Numbered from the stretch's first letter, positions 7,646 to 15,506 are shown. The stretch: 24,233 nucleotides of DNA from Clostridium sp. UBA3947 (GCA_002385545.1 DGDR01000201.1:1-24233); one strand, 5' to 3'. Numbers and translations: made by a program. Notes: generated by a model not told the origin, from the sequence alone.

Positions 7646-8972
7646 ATTCTGGTTTGTCTGCTGAAGCCTCATTTAGTGTTGAATTTAATTCCATTTCCTG
7701 CAGGGCTATTAGCATTTCTAAGTCTTGCCCTTCTATGGCCTCTTGCTCCATTTGAAGAAGTTGCTTTGCCACTTCTTCATATCTATGGTCATACAGTACC
7801 GCCTCTTCCTCCTTACTTTGCTCAGCTATAAATCTCCAAAGCTTTATATTTTGAAAATTGTTGATGCTAGCATTAAATTCTGGTAAATTATACAATACTG
7901 GAATAGATGGAATTATGCCTGCATCATTTAATGCAAAGGTCACAGAATCAAAATCTGTCAATAAAAAATTTAGAAATTCAATAGCAGCCTTATCATTTTC
8001 TGTTTTCCTTGTAAGCATAATAGCTGTTCCTTCTCCATGAACACTTCTCTTGCCACCATATTCAAAGGCTGGCAGGCTGTGAACCTCCCATACTATTGCA
8101 TTAAACTTAGGATCCCTTTTAATTCTACTTATATCAGAGGAATCTCCAAGAATGCACAAAGCCTTACCTTCCTTTAAAACCTGAAAAGGATCCTCCCCTT
8201 CCTTTAAGGTATAAACCAGTTCTTCCTTATACAATCCCTTAATAGTAGACAAAACATATTTATTTTCTTCTGGTAGCTTTATGTTGTCATCCATGGAATA
8301 TAAGGCTTTTCTAAATTGTCTTAGCATACTCTTATATAGGTTACCATCTGCATTTTCCCTAAGAGCTATAAGCTTCAGGTTCCCCATGGATTGCTCCTTA
8401 AGTAAAATTCCTAAATCAGAAAACTCTAGCCAAGTCTTTATTTCAAAGGGGTTAATATTATAAGTATCTGCTAGCTTTTTATTATATATTAAAACCTTGG
8501 GCTCTGTGTTCCAGGGAATAGCATAAAGCTTCTTTTTATAAGTCATTTCTACTAGCTTCCAAGGTAAAAACTTATCCTTCATCTTATCCATAGCCTTATC
8601 TACAGATGTAAAAACTTCAGGATAGTCTTGAACCATATAAGAAACATCATAGCCATCTACTTCAATAATATGAGGCAAATCCTCCTCCGCCAGATTCTTT
8701 TTGCTAAGCTTACCTTTAAGCTCCTCCTCACTTAAAGCGGTAATTTCTATATTTAGTTCAGGATATTGCTTCTTAAAAAGCACAGCAGAATTATTTATAC
8801 TAGCTTTGCTATTTTCGCTACACCATATCTTTATTGTTCCCGTTAATTTCTTTTCATTATCATTATTCTTATTAATAGTACTGCCTCCATGACAGCCTAC
8901 TACTGCCATAATTATTAATACCAACATTAAAAAAATATATAAAAAGCTTTTCTTCTTACCCATCTTACTCAT
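7644..8972 (-). CDS. extracellular solute (sugar)-binding lipoprotein, orphan
   Basis: Family 1 solute-binding protein of ABC uptake systems, maltose-binding-like. The 442-residue form has a basic N-terminus (KMGKKK), a hydrophobic run and a lipobox (AVVGC) whose Cys, residue 27, should be lipid-modified. The mature region contains GTIKIWCSE, PELNIEIT, PHIIEVDGYD, YAIPWNTEPKVLIYNKKLAD and GEGTAIMLTRKTENDKAAIEFLNFLL, typical of the carbohydrate-binding group. No permease or ATPase gene is nearby, so it may use a permease encoded elsewhere or act as a receptor. I chose ATG 8972 because GGTGAG lies just upstream; an in-frame GTG at 8984 would add four residues but has a poorer site. A sigma-A promoter is at 9050-9079. 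The ligand is unknown. Confidence 0.85.
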   Translation of the reverse strand: MSKMGKKKSFLYIFLMLVLIIMAVVGCHGGSTINKNNDNEKKLTGTIKIWCSENSKASINNSAVLFKKQYPELNIEITALSEEELKGKLSKKNLAEEDLPHIIEVDGYDVSYMVQDYPEVFTSVDKAMDKMKDKFLPWKLVEMTYKKKLYAIPWNTEPKVLIYNKKLADTYNINPFEIKTWLEFSDLGILLKEQSMGNLKLIALRENADGNLYKSMLRQFRKALYSMDDNIKLPEENKYVLSTIKGLYKEELVYTLKEGEDPFQVLKEGKALCILGDSSDISRIKRDPKFNAIVWEVHSLPAFEYGGKRSVHGEGTAIMLTRKTENDKAAIEFLNFLLTDFDSVTFALNDAGIIPSIPVLYNLPEFNASINNFQNIKLWRFIAEQSKEEEAVLYDHRYEEVAKQLLQMEQEAIEGQDLEMLIALQEMELNSTLNEASADKPE

Positions 8973-9049
8973 TACTCTCACCACTTCTCAAAAGACTAAT
9001 ATGAAGTCTCTTGTAATATTATTCATTTTTGCTTTTCCATAGCAATAAT

Positions 9050-9079
9050 ATTATACAACAAAATTTCTGAAATTAACAA
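9050..9079 (-). promoter_or_regulatory. sigma-A promoter of the solute-binding lipoprotein gene
   Basis: On the minus strand TTGTTA (9079-9074) and a perfect TATAAT (9055-9050) are separated by 18 bp. The predicted start is near 9043, giving a leader of about 70 bases. The 311-bp divergent region 8985-9295 holds this promoter plus the inverted repeat at 9238-9251. I see nothing else firm in it. Confidence 0.6.
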
Positions 9080-9211
9080 ATATTCCCCATAGCTTTTCCT
9101 CATCCAATAAGCTTATTACGCAACATAATCTCCCAGCTATGATAGTATACGAAGATTATAACCATAAAGATGCATAATAGCTTTCTTTCCTTAATATATT
9201 TTCATAAGCAG

Positions 9212-9251
9212 GCAATTTAAGTGAAAAAAATTGCTAATTCAAAGTTTTGAA
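9212..9251. repeat. two short inverted repeats upstream of the PfkB-family gene
   Basis: GCAATTT (9212-9218) pairs with AAATTGC (9228-9234), and TTCAAA-GT-TTTGAA occupies 9238-9251, ending 44 bases before the start codon. Both could be operators, but in AT-rich DNA short palindromes are common. Confidence 0.3.
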
Positions 9252-9295
9252 AGGTAATTAATGTATTTATTCTTAATTGAGAGAAAGGAGATATT

Positions 9296-10420
9296 ATGAT
9301 GAAGGAAATTCGCCAAAATACGATAAACTTACTAAAGGAACGAAAAGAGCTATTAGAGTATAAAAAAGTTACCATAGGTATAGATGCTTTTATTGATAAG
9401 ATTGTTAGGGTAGTACATGGTAAGGATGAAAATCAAAACTATCACTTCTTTACTGATATAGCTCAGTTTGGAGCACATATTAGTTCCAAAAGCGGAATGA
9501 GCTGTGGCATTGAAATTTGCGAAAGATTCACCAAGCTTGGAGGAAATTCTCCTATAATGTCTAACGCTATGGGCTCCTTAGGTGCAAAGGTTAATTGTGT
9601 AAGTGCCTTAGGTTATCCAGACATAGACCCTATATTCAAGGAGCTATCCTCAAATTGCAGCTTGTATAGTATAGGCAATCCTGGCTATACTACTGCTTTA
9701 GAATTTGATGATGGTAAGATAATGCTGTCTCAAAGGGATTATCTAAATAAAATTAATTGGAAAACCTTGAAGGACATAATTGGACTTGATACTTTAAAAG
9801 AATTCTTTAACAGCAGCAATCTTATTGGATTAGTAAACTGGAATGGTATGTTAAACTTTAACGAAATTTATAGAGGTATTTTAGAGGAAATATTTAAGGA
9901 TACCCCAACCAATAAAGAAAGAATCGTATTCTTTGATATGGCAGATTTCTCCGAGCGTACTCATAAGGATGTAAATGAAGCAGTAAAGCTCATCAATGAA
10001 TTTAACAACTACAGCTCAGTTGTTTTTGGTTTAAATGAAAATGAGGCTATTCTGTTGTTTAAGGCCCTATTCCCTCATAAAGAAGTTCCTAACCTTAAAG
10101 AGTTAGGTGCATACATGTATGATAATCTAAAGGTGGACTATCTAGTGATACATACCTTAACAGATTCTTTAGCTTGGAGCAAAGAGCAATTTGCACAAGT
10201 ACCCAGTCTTTATGTAAAAAAACCTAAGCTTTCAACTGGTGGTGGAGATAACTTTAATGCAGGCCTATGCTTTGGTTTCCTACTAAACTTAGATTTAGAG
10301 GGTGCTCTATATACCGCTAATGCAACATCAGGATATTATGTAAGGAATGCAAAAAGCCCTACCTTAGATGATCTTATAGTAACTTTAGAAAATTGGGATG
10401 AATTAATAGAAACATATTAA
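9296..10420 (+). CDS. PfkB-family carbohydrate kinase
   Basis: A 374-residue ribokinase-like kinase that phosphorylates a sugar or nucleoside with ATP in the cytoplasm. Visible family features are GID near the N-terminus (28-30), the substrate loop KLGGNSPIMSNAMGSLGA (80-97, with G82-G83-N84) and the NENE segment (247-250). The C-terminal signature STGGGDNFNAG (313-323) carries the catalytic base D318. The usual signature reads GAGD; here it is GGGD, a mild variant. The start is ATG 9296, or the adjacent ATG 9299, behind AAAGGAG. It is divergent from the sugar-binding lipoprotein, and a shared sugar pathway is possible but unproven. The sequence does not let me name the substrate. It ends at a strong hairpin. 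Confidence 0.87.
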   Translation: MMKEIRQNTINLLKERKELLEYKKVTIGIDAFIDKIVRVVHGKDENQNYHFFTDIAQFGAHISSKSGMSCGIEICERFTKLGGNSPIMSNAMGSLGAKVNCVSALGYPDIDPIFKELSSNCSLYSIGNPGYTTALEFDDGKIMLSQRDYLNKINWKTLKDIIGLDTLKEFFNSSNLIGLVNWNGMLNFNEIYRGILEEIFKDTPTNKERIVFFDMADFSERTHKDVNEAVKLINEFNNYSSVVFGLNENEAILLFKALFPHKEVPNLKELGAYMYDNLKVDYLVIHTLTDSLAWSKEQFAQVPSLYVKKPKLSTGGGDNFNAGLCFGFLLNLDLEGALYTANATSGYYVRNAKSPTLDDLIVTLENWDELIETY

Positions 10421-10446
10421 AAAGAGGCTTACAGGCCTCTTTTATT
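10420..10446. terminator. bidirectional terminator
   Basis: AAAAGAGGC (10420-10428) pairs perfectly with GCCTCTTTT (10435-10443) around a six-base loop. It gives T-runs in both directions, and so ends the PfkB-family gene and the convergent histidine kinase gene (stop at 10452). Confidence 0.85.
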
Positions 10447-10451
10447 ACTTC

Positions 10452-11744
10452 TTATATATTAGTATTTACTTTTCTCAATCTGCTCTTTGGTATCTCTAGT
10501 TTAAACTGGGTATACTGGTCATTACTATAAACCTTAATATTTCCACCACATTTATTTATTATATCTTTAACTATACATAAACCAAAGCCTCGTTCACCTT
10601 TATTATTAGTCTTTGTACTAAATCCCGATTGGAATAATTTACCCATCACCTGATCAGGAATCTTAGGCCCATTGTTAATAATATTTATAATTATTCCATC
10701 ATAAGTATTATAACTCTTGAATTTAATTGTAGGATTTTCAGTATTTTTAAGAGCCTCCACAGCATTATTAACAATATTAGATAAAACCTTTAAAAGCTCA
10801 TTGTCTGACAGGCTTAGCTCATCATAATCTGCATCATCTATAGTTATCACATTAATTCCAGCATTGCTAGCACTATATAATACAGAAGAAACTACGGGAT
10901 TTACTATGCATTCCAAAGCTATAGGCATGGACATCCTTTGATACCTGTCCACAATTTCCTTTAATATCTCTCCCATACTATCATATCTCTTAAGTTGATA
11001 TAAACCATAAAGGCTGCTTATTTCACTGCCATAATCATGCTTTAGCTTCTTAAGCTCAACTATTTTTTCATTTAGTTGATTATTTAACATTTCAACTTCC
11101 TTAGCCTTACTATTAATATTAGCAAAAAATATTACTGCTGCTGCAAAAATAATAAAAGACAGTAGATATATAAAAAATTTAAAGGACATTGACATTCTTT
11201 CGATAGACCAATCTAGCCTTAAGGTATCTAAAATTACCAATGCAATATCAATAAGTATTATAAAAACTAACGAATTTCTTAAGTTTTTAAAAAATAGGGC
11301 TAAATTAAAAATATATCTTCTAAACTTATATAAAAAGTAATATGTAATCCAAACAGGTACATAAGCAAATAGTAGCCACTGTACATCTTCAGCCATAGCA
11401 ATATTAAGCGGTACTAAAACGTTTATATAAAAGTAGACTATAAAATATGCTGTTAAAGCAATAGTAAAGTAAGCTGTCCCGAATCCTATAAAGGCCTCTT
11501 TTATGCTATCCTTAAAAAAAATGACCTCCAACAGCATGGTTATCATTAACATAGAAAAATTGGCAAAGGGACTGCTAAAACCACTATGGGTTAAAGTTAT
11601 TGATGTTCCACTTATTGCAGCAAACAAGCTAAATAGCTTAAGCTTAGACAGCTTTTTTCCTTTTGAAACAATGCCTTGAGTTATAGCTACAAATATAAAA
11701 GCCTGGCAAAAAGTATTGCCTACATCACAAACTATTGATAACAT
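10452..11744 (-). CDS. membrane sensor histidine kinase, GHKL (AgrC/NatK-like) type, orphan
   Basis: A 430-residue sensor. About six hydrophobic segments fill residues 1-210 and leave no obvious extracellular domain. A short coiled coil follows (about 213-235), then the phosphoacceptor motif LKKLKHDYGSEI with H236-D237. The HATPase part shows the N-box (NIVNNAVEAL, 323-332), INNGPKIP (356-363) and GERGFGL (383-389). The H-box followed by DYxxEIxxLYGL matches the AgrC-like HPK10 group, which often senses peptides. The start is ATG 11744 behind GGAGGA. No response regulator gene is in the window, which is unusual for this group. The ligand is unknown. Its upstream region carries a 9-bp inverted repeat (11864-11907). 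Confidence 0.87.
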   Translation of the reverse strand: MLSIVCDVGNTFCQAFIFVAITQGIVSKGKKLSKLKLFSLFAAISGTSITLTHSGFSSPFANFSMLMITMLLEVIFFKDSIKEAFIGFGTAYFTIALTAYFIVYFYINVLVPLNIAMAEDVQWLLFAYVPVWITYYFLYKFRRYIFNLALFFKNLRNSLVFIILIDIALVILDTLRLDWSIERMSMSFKFFIYLLSFIIFAAAVIFFANINSKAKEVEMLNNQLNEKIVELKKLKHDYGSEISSLYGLYQLKRYDSMGEILKEIVDRYQRMSMPIALECIVNPVVSSVLYSASNAGINVITIDDADYDELSLSDNELLKVLSNIVNNAVEALKNTENPTIKFKSYNTYDGIIINIINNGPKIPDQVMGKLFQSGFSTKTNNKGERGFGLCIVKDIINKCGGNIKVYSNDQYTQFKLEIPKSRLRKVNTNI

Positions 11745-11863
11745 TAATATTCCTCCACATTTAACAAAGGACTTTTCATTTATATATAATAATACTTCAA
11801 TTTTTATGTACTTTGCCCCATTATTATTATATCATATCCCCCTATAATTCGATATATTTTTAC

Positions 11864-11907
11864 ACTATCAACATATTAATTCAAGGTCTAAAGCTACCGT
11901 TGATAGT
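11864..11907. repeat. 9-bp perfect inverted repeat upstream of the sensor kinase gene
   Basis: ACTATCAAC (11864-11872) and GTTGATAGT (11899-11907) are perfect inverted copies separated by 26 bases, flanked by TTTT and AAAA. They lie 120-163 bases before the kinase start codon. It may be an operator or an RNA stem; neither T-tail is strong, so a simple terminator is less likely. Confidence 0.45.
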
Positions 11908-11930
11908 AAAAACTTAAGTCCTATTAAAGA

Positions 11931-11968
11931 CTTATAAAAAAATTAAAGAAGTGTGCAAGGCACACTTC
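11931..11968 (-). terminator. terminator of the Tyr/Met-rich protein gene
   Basis: GAAGTGTG (11948-11955) pairs with CACACTTC (11961-11968) around CAAGG. Read on the minus strand the hairpin is followed by TTTAATTTTTTT, a good intrinsic terminator starting four bases after the stop codon. Confidence 0.85.
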
Positions 11969-11971
11969 CTT

Positions 11972-12472
11972 CTAATACCAATAACCTGGACCATAATAAG
12001 AACGTCTTCGATCTAGCAATTCACCAATTAATATTATACCTACTAAATCATTAAGTAGTCTTCTTCTATCATAAGGTCTTCTTCTCTTTCGCTCATCTCC
12101 CCTGCAATGGTCCTTATCCTTTTTATCATCATCATCCTTATCCAGTTCCTTCTCTACCTTTTTACATATGTCCTCTAAAATATCTTCCATTTCCTCTTTA
12201 GTAGGGCAATAATTTTTACCATACTTCCTTTCCAGCATATCACAATGATATCTTACATGGGGATAAATAATGTAATAGCTATGAGGATATAGCATTTCTA
12301 TCTGTCTTTCACTTTGGGCTATGGTAGGCATATTAGGCATTTGATAAGCAGGACCCTTATAGCTTTGCATCATAGGATTTTTATACATATTATCCATAGG
12401 ACACTGACCCTTTTTCATCACAGGACACATTGGCTTATCTTCAGCGCACTTTTTACTGTCACTAAAATACAT
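11972..12472 (-). CDS. Tyr/Met-rich hypothetical protein, possibly spore-surface associated
   Basis: A 166-residue protein with no signal peptide and a patchwork composition. Residues 1-55 are rich in Met, Pro, Lys and Cys (CPVMKKGQCPMDNMYKNPMM). A conserved-looking core follows (about 59-95: EMLYPHSYYIIYPHVRYHCD, then KYGKNYCPTKEEMEDIL). Next come a strongly acidic/basic stretch (KELDKDDDDKKDKDH) and an Arg/Tyr-rich end (RRRSYYGPGYWY). Short clostridial proteins with a YPxxYYIIYPHV core and Tyr-rich ends are often seen near sporulation genes, and Tyr-rich tails suit coat cross-linking. That assignment is inference only. The start ATG 12472 has GGAGG five bases upstream. It is followed directly by its own terminator, so it is probably a single-gene unit. 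Confidence 0.75.
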   Translation of the reverse strand: MYFSDSKKCAEDKPMCPVMKKGQCPMDNMYKNPMMQSYKGPAYQMPNMPTIAQSERQIEMLYPHSYYIIYPHVRYHCDMLERKYGKNYCPTKEEMEDILEDICKKVEKELDKDDDDKKDKDHCRGDERKRRRPYDRRRLLNDLVGIILIGELLDRRRSYYGPGYWY

Positions 12473-12619
12473 TTATACCTCCAAGATAATATTAATAGCT
12501 CAATTTATAATATGTAAGTTGTTGGTCCCTTGTGTCTGTGAAATTAGAGGTTAGTTGCTTTTATTTTACCTTGCCTTCTGTTAAAATACTTATATATTGC
12601 GGAGGAAGGAGCATGAAAA

Positions 12620-13459
12620 TTGGAAATCATAAAATTTTTACAAGGCTTTTCCACAGACTTTTTAGATAACGTATTTCAATTTATAACTATTCTAGGTGAA
12701 GGAGTTCTTTATGTATCAGTAATAGCTGCTCTATATTGGTGTGTTAATAAAAGCTTCGGCTTAAGACTTGCCTTCATACAAATTTTCAGCATGTTTACCA
12801 ATGGAGTTATTAAAAATATATTTAACGCCCCTAGGCCAATTGGACAAGAAGGTATTTTCTCCCTTAGAACAGAAACCGCCACTGGATATTCCTTTCCTAG
12901 CGGCCACACTCAAGGCAGTGCTACCTTTTGGACTGCTTTAATGAAAATCTATAAAAAGTTTTGGATCTACCTGGTAGGTTCTGTAATTATACTAGCTGTT
13001 GGTATTTCAAGACTATACTTAGGCGTCCACTGGCCAAAGGATGTAGTTGGAGGCATTATATTCGGAATCCTAAGCGTCTTTATAGGTGATAAAATTATTA
13101 ACCAATCCTTAGAAAAGAAAGCTCATAGTTATATACTTATTTTAGTATTACCAGCCTTATTAGGTCTAATATTCTTTAAGGATGAGGATTATGTTAAGAG
13201 CGTAGCCATGGCTGTAGGCTTTTATGTAGGTTATATATTAGAAAATAAATATATCGCCTTTGATACCAAAGCCCCCTTCCTGCAACAAGTAATTAAAACC
13301 CTTATTGGATTATTAGGAGCCTTCATATTAAAAATGTCATTTAAGCTACTACCTGACACTAATATAGTTGCCTTCGTGGATTATTCTCTCTTAGCCCTTT
13401 GGATTATGGTTGGAGCTCCTTTTGTTTTTGTAAGACTTGGACTTTCAAGCTCTAATTAA
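12620..13459 (+). CDS. PAP2-family membrane phosphatase
   Basis: A 279-residue membrane protein with about seven hydrophobic segments and all three motifs of the PAP2 superfamily. They are K65-x6-R72-P73 (KNIFNAPRP), PSGH at 93-96 and S130-R131-x5-H137-x3-D141 (SRLYLGVHWPKD). The catalytic histidines should face the outer side of the membrane. Likely substrates are lipid phosphates such as undecaprenyl pyrophosphate or phosphatidic acid; the sequence does not choose between them. The start is TTG 12620, eight bases after AAGGAG. An ATG at 12613 is better placed but in another frame and ends after 18 codons, so TTG is needed to give MEIIKF. It ends at a bidirectional hairpin. Confidence 0.9.
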   Translation: MEIIKFLQGFSTDFLDNVFQFITILGEGVLYVSVIAALYWCVNKSFGLRLAFIQIFSMFTNGVIKNIFNAPRPIGQEGIFSLRTETATGYSFPSGHTQGSATFWTALMKIYKKFWIYLVGSVIILAVGISRLYLGVHWPKDVVGGIIFGILSVFIGDKIINQSLEKKAHSYILILVLPALLGLIFFKDEDYVKSVAMAVGFYVGYILENKYIAFDTKAPFLQQVIKTLIGLLGAFILKMSFKLLPDTNIVAFVDYSLLALWIMVGAPFVFVRLGLSSSN

Positions 13460-13475
13460 AATTGAACCAAAATAT

Positions 13476-13520
13476 AAGGCCAAGGCAGATATGTATTTTC
13501 CTTCTGCTCTGGCCTTTTAT
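13476..13520. terminator. bidirectional terminator
   Basis: A long imperfect stem pairs 13476-13489 with 13503-13516: AAGGCCA with TGGCCTT, then one mismatch, then a further six pairs including one G-U. TTTT follows. It separates the PAP2 gene from the convergent DUF2935-like gene, whose stop is at 13523. Confidence 0.75.
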
Positions 13521-13522
13521 TC

Positions 13523-13951
13523 TTAATCAACCTGAAGTTTTAAATCTTCAAATAGCTTTTTCATAAAAGTTTGCTCTTCGGTGAAATGTCCCATTAGGGT
13601 TTGCCATATCTTATCTTCAGGTGCTACCTTCTTTAGCTCATCAATAAACATCAAAAAGTTTTCGTCCATTATTAAAAATTCAGAGATTAGCTTCCTTAAT
13701 TCTCCTCCCACATCATTTCTGTAATACTGATTGTACACAAGTTGTTCTCTTGTTTGAATAACCTTCTCCTTAAATTCAGAGAAATCCCTATTATAGCTGG
13801 CCAATTTATCCTCTATATCCTTTGACAGTTCTTTACCGGATAATTGAGCCAAAGTTTTTGCCACTATAGGATGTTCACTAGATATATCACTCCATAATAT
13901 TAGTTCATTAAATACGCAGTCATAACTACTAGCATAAGTAAAGCAATACAT
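13523..13951 (-). CDS. DUF2935-like helical protein
   Basis: A 142-residue, mostly helical, acidic protein. The N-terminal NELILWSDISSEHPIVAKTLAQL resembles the WxxxxxEH helix of DUF2935 proteins, which are thought to have a ferritin- or hemerythrin-like bundle. Only one copy of the motif is present, so it would be a half-length member or a distant relative. The start is ATG 13951 (MYCFTYASSYD), because GGAGGGG lies just in front at 13962-13956. A longer frame from TTG 13978 would begin upstream of that site and run through it, which makes it unlikely. Two conserved Glu/His residues could bind metal, but I cannot show it. Function unknown. Confidence 0.7.
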   Translation of the reverse strand: MYCFTYASSYDCVFNELILWSDISSEHPIVAKTLAQLSGKELSKDIEDKLASYNRDFSEFKEKVIQTREQLVYNQYYRNDVGGELRKLISEFLIMDENFLMFIDELKKVAPEDKIWQTLMGHFTEEQTFMKKLFEDLKLQVD

Positions 13952-14103
13952 CTTACCCCTCCATTTAAAATTACACAATTATAATATATTCTATACCAAC
14001 TGCTTTGCTACAAGATTTACATATAGGGTCTTTTTATGGCAATACTATTTATTGAATCCAACCATTAAATTATAAACCTCTGCTTTTTAAGGAGTGATAG
14101 CTA

Positions 14104-14580
14104 ATGATAGTAATATATCATGATGTAGGTGGCTGCCATTCTTCTGCCACAGCTGCAAATATACATATAAACAGACTTCCAATGAATCGAACCCCCAATA
14201 TAGAAGAAATAATGGCCCTACCCACCTTCGACAACATAGAAAAATCTGATAAGGGCAAGCTTATTTATATAGGGGATGATGAATTTGGAGCCCAGGTATA
14301 TACCCTAGGTCGTCGTCGTAAGGCTAATTTCGTTATACCTGCCATTTGCGATCTATATAGGATTACCACTGGTAGCTTGAAGGGGCTTTTTTTAGCGGAC
14401 ACCTCTCCTTCTGTAAACAATACTATGCGAATTGGCGGTGTAAGCTCTAGGGTCCTTGGTTTAGTATCCTTTGGAAGGCCTATAGTTGCTAAGGGAACCA
14501 TAAAGGCCTATAGTGATATTGTAGAAATAGTAAGAAAAACAAAAGAATACATGAAGCAGAATTTAGAAGTTAGAGATTAG
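14104..14580 (+). CDS. DUF3189-family protein
   Basis: A 158-residue protein of the DUF3189 family found in Clostridia and Bacilli. It opens with MIVIYHDVGGCHSSATAANIHINRLP, a hydrophobic strand then a Gly/Cys/His/Ser loop that looks like a nucleotide- or substrate-binding P-loop-like turn. It continues with PTFDN, YIGDDEFGAQVYTLGRR and VSSRVLGLVSFGRPIVAKG. No membrane segment or signal peptide is seen. Family function is not established to my knowledge. The start ATG 14104 lies nine bases after AAGGAG. The last codons (LEVRD) are encoded by an imperfect 7-bp tandem repeat that runs through the stop. A small hairpin terminator follows. Confidence 0.8.
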   Translation: MIVIYHDVGGCHSSATAANIHINRLPMNRTPNIEEIMALPTFDNIEKSDKGKLIYIGDDEFGAQVYTLGRRRKANFVIPAICDLYRITTGSLKGLFLADTSPSVNNTMRIGGVSSRVLGLVSFGRPIVAKGTIKAYSDIVEIVRKTKEYMKQNLEVRD

Positions 14581-14590
14581 AGGTTAAGGA
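14563..14590 (+). repeat. four imperfect 7-bp tandem repeats across a stop codon
   Basis: TTAGAAG, TTAGAGA, TTAGAGG and TTAAGGA follow each other without gaps. The stop codon (14578-14580) is inside the third copy. Strand slippage here could have lengthened or shortened the C-terminus of the DUF3189 protein. Confidence 0.6.
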
Positions 14591-14594
14591 TAAA

Positions 14595-14617
14595 TCTGCA
14601 GAAATGCAGACTTTTTT
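14595..14617 (+). terminator. terminator of the DUF3189 gene
   Basis: TCTGCA (14595-14600), a GAAA tetraloop and TGCAGA (14605-14610) are followed by CTTTTTT. It is short but has the classical form. Confidence 0.75.
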
Positions 14618-14631
14618 ATAATTTCTTATAC

Positions 14632-14680
14632 AATAAAAAAATATGATAGAGAAATTCTGGCAATGAATTTTCTCTATCAT
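14632..14680 (-). terminator. terminator of the ric gene
   Basis: 14643-14657 pairs with 14665-14680 as a 15-bp stem with one bulged base and a seven-base loop. On the minus strand it is followed by ATATTTTTTTATTG, 25 bases after the stop of the RIC gene. The plus-strand flank is also T-rich, so it may act both ways. Confidence 0.85.
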
Positions 14681-14704
14681 TGAATGGGTTCTTTTCTTTT
14701 TTAA

Positions 14705-15424
14705 TTAGGATAAGCTTTTTAGTTCCTCTTCTAGTCTTGGGAATAGAATATTATTTTCTAGATGGATATGTCTAAAGGTATCATCTTCTACTTCGCTTAG
14801 AAGCTTATAGGTTATACCGTAGCTAGTGCAGGCATCTGAAGGTAGCTCATAGTTATTTGTTATTTCCCTAAGCTCCTTTAATATGGTACCGGCACCTTCA
14901 TGCTCATCCTCTAAGGCCTGTATTTGCTCCACCGCCTTCCTCAAGATGTCAATGTCCTTAGTTGTCTGGTATTCCACTACGAAAGGAAACACCAGCTCCT
15001 CTTCCTTTATTAAATGCTGCTCTAGCTCCATTTTTAGACTGTGAAATAGCTTATGGACTTCCTTCAATTCAGGATGATTAGCCCCATGAGCCCTCAACAC
15101 CTTAGTTGTTAATTGACTTAATCTAGGTAAGACCTCGTTTAAATACCCATGATGTTTATTCACAATATAATCTATAAATTGGTCATAGGGTTCTATGGTC
15201 CAATCTCTATCCTTTATAGCCTCTGTCACATAATGCTTATACTGTTCATTTAGCTCTTCTAATACTTTATTCCCGTCCAGATTATTTTCCTTAACTGCTA
15301 GCTCTAGAGCCCTATCGCCACCACAGCAAAAATCTATATTATACTTTTTAAATGTTTCCATAGCTCTAGGAAATTTTGTAACTATGTCTCCAACCTTACT
15401 ATTTAAGTTAAATGTATTTTCCAT
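14705..15424 (-). CDS. ric: iron-sulfur cluster repair di-iron protein RIC (ScdA/YtfE family)
   Basis: Cytoplasmic di-iron protein that restores iron-sulfur proteins damaged by nitric oxide or oxidants. The 239-residue protein has the N-terminal ScdA_N domain (about 5-60) with the signature FCCGG at 32-36. The C-terminal hemerythrin-like four-helix bundle follows. Likely iron ligands are H91/H92, H137 with E141 (HLIKE), H175 (EDEHE) and H219 with E223 (HIHLE), matching the family layout. The start ATG 15424 has GGGAGG seven bases upstream. It is divergent from the flavodiiron gene, and the 189 bp between them hold two FNR-type boxes. One is centred at -41.5 relative to this gene's predicted start. 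NO detoxification plus repair is a coherent pair. Confidence 0.95.
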   Translation of the reverse strand: MENTFNLNSKVGDIVTKFPRAMETFKKYNIDFCCGGDRALELAVKENNLDGNKVLEELNEQYKHYVTEAIKDRDWTIEPYDQFIDYIVNKHHGYLNEVLPRLSQLTTKVLRAHGANHPELKEVHKLFHSLKMELEQHLIKEEELVFPFVVEYQTTKDIDILRKAVEQIQALEDEHEGAGTILKELREITNNYELPSDACTSYGITYKLLSEVEDDTFRHIHLENNILFPRLEEELKSLS

Positions 15425-15456
15425 ACTAATACCTCCCTGTTTTTTTCTATGTCTTT

Positions 15457-15498
15457 ACTATAGTCAAAAACAGCCTAATAAACCGTGATTACAATCAA
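15457..15498 (-). promoter_or_regulatory. ric promoter with FNR-type box at -41.5
   Basis: On the minus strand the -10 box is TATAGT (15462-15457), and the -35 position (CGGTTT) does not fit sigma-A. The predicted start is 15450. The box GTGAT-TACA-ATCAA (15485-15498) matches the FNR consensus TTGAT-N4-ATCAA at nine of ten positions. It is centred at 15491.5, exactly -41.5, the classical class II activator position. Activation is inferred. Confidence 0.6.
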
Positions 15499-15506
15499 AT
15501 TTTAAA

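Noticed and set aside
12571..12598. TTGCCT/TATATT promoter upstream of the PAP2 gene
   Set aside because: It would start the transcript inside the ribosome binding site, leaving too short a leader.
13523..13978. Longer start (TTG 13978) for the DUF2935-like protein
   Set aside because: The strong GGAGGGG site lies inside that extension and directly before ATG 13951.
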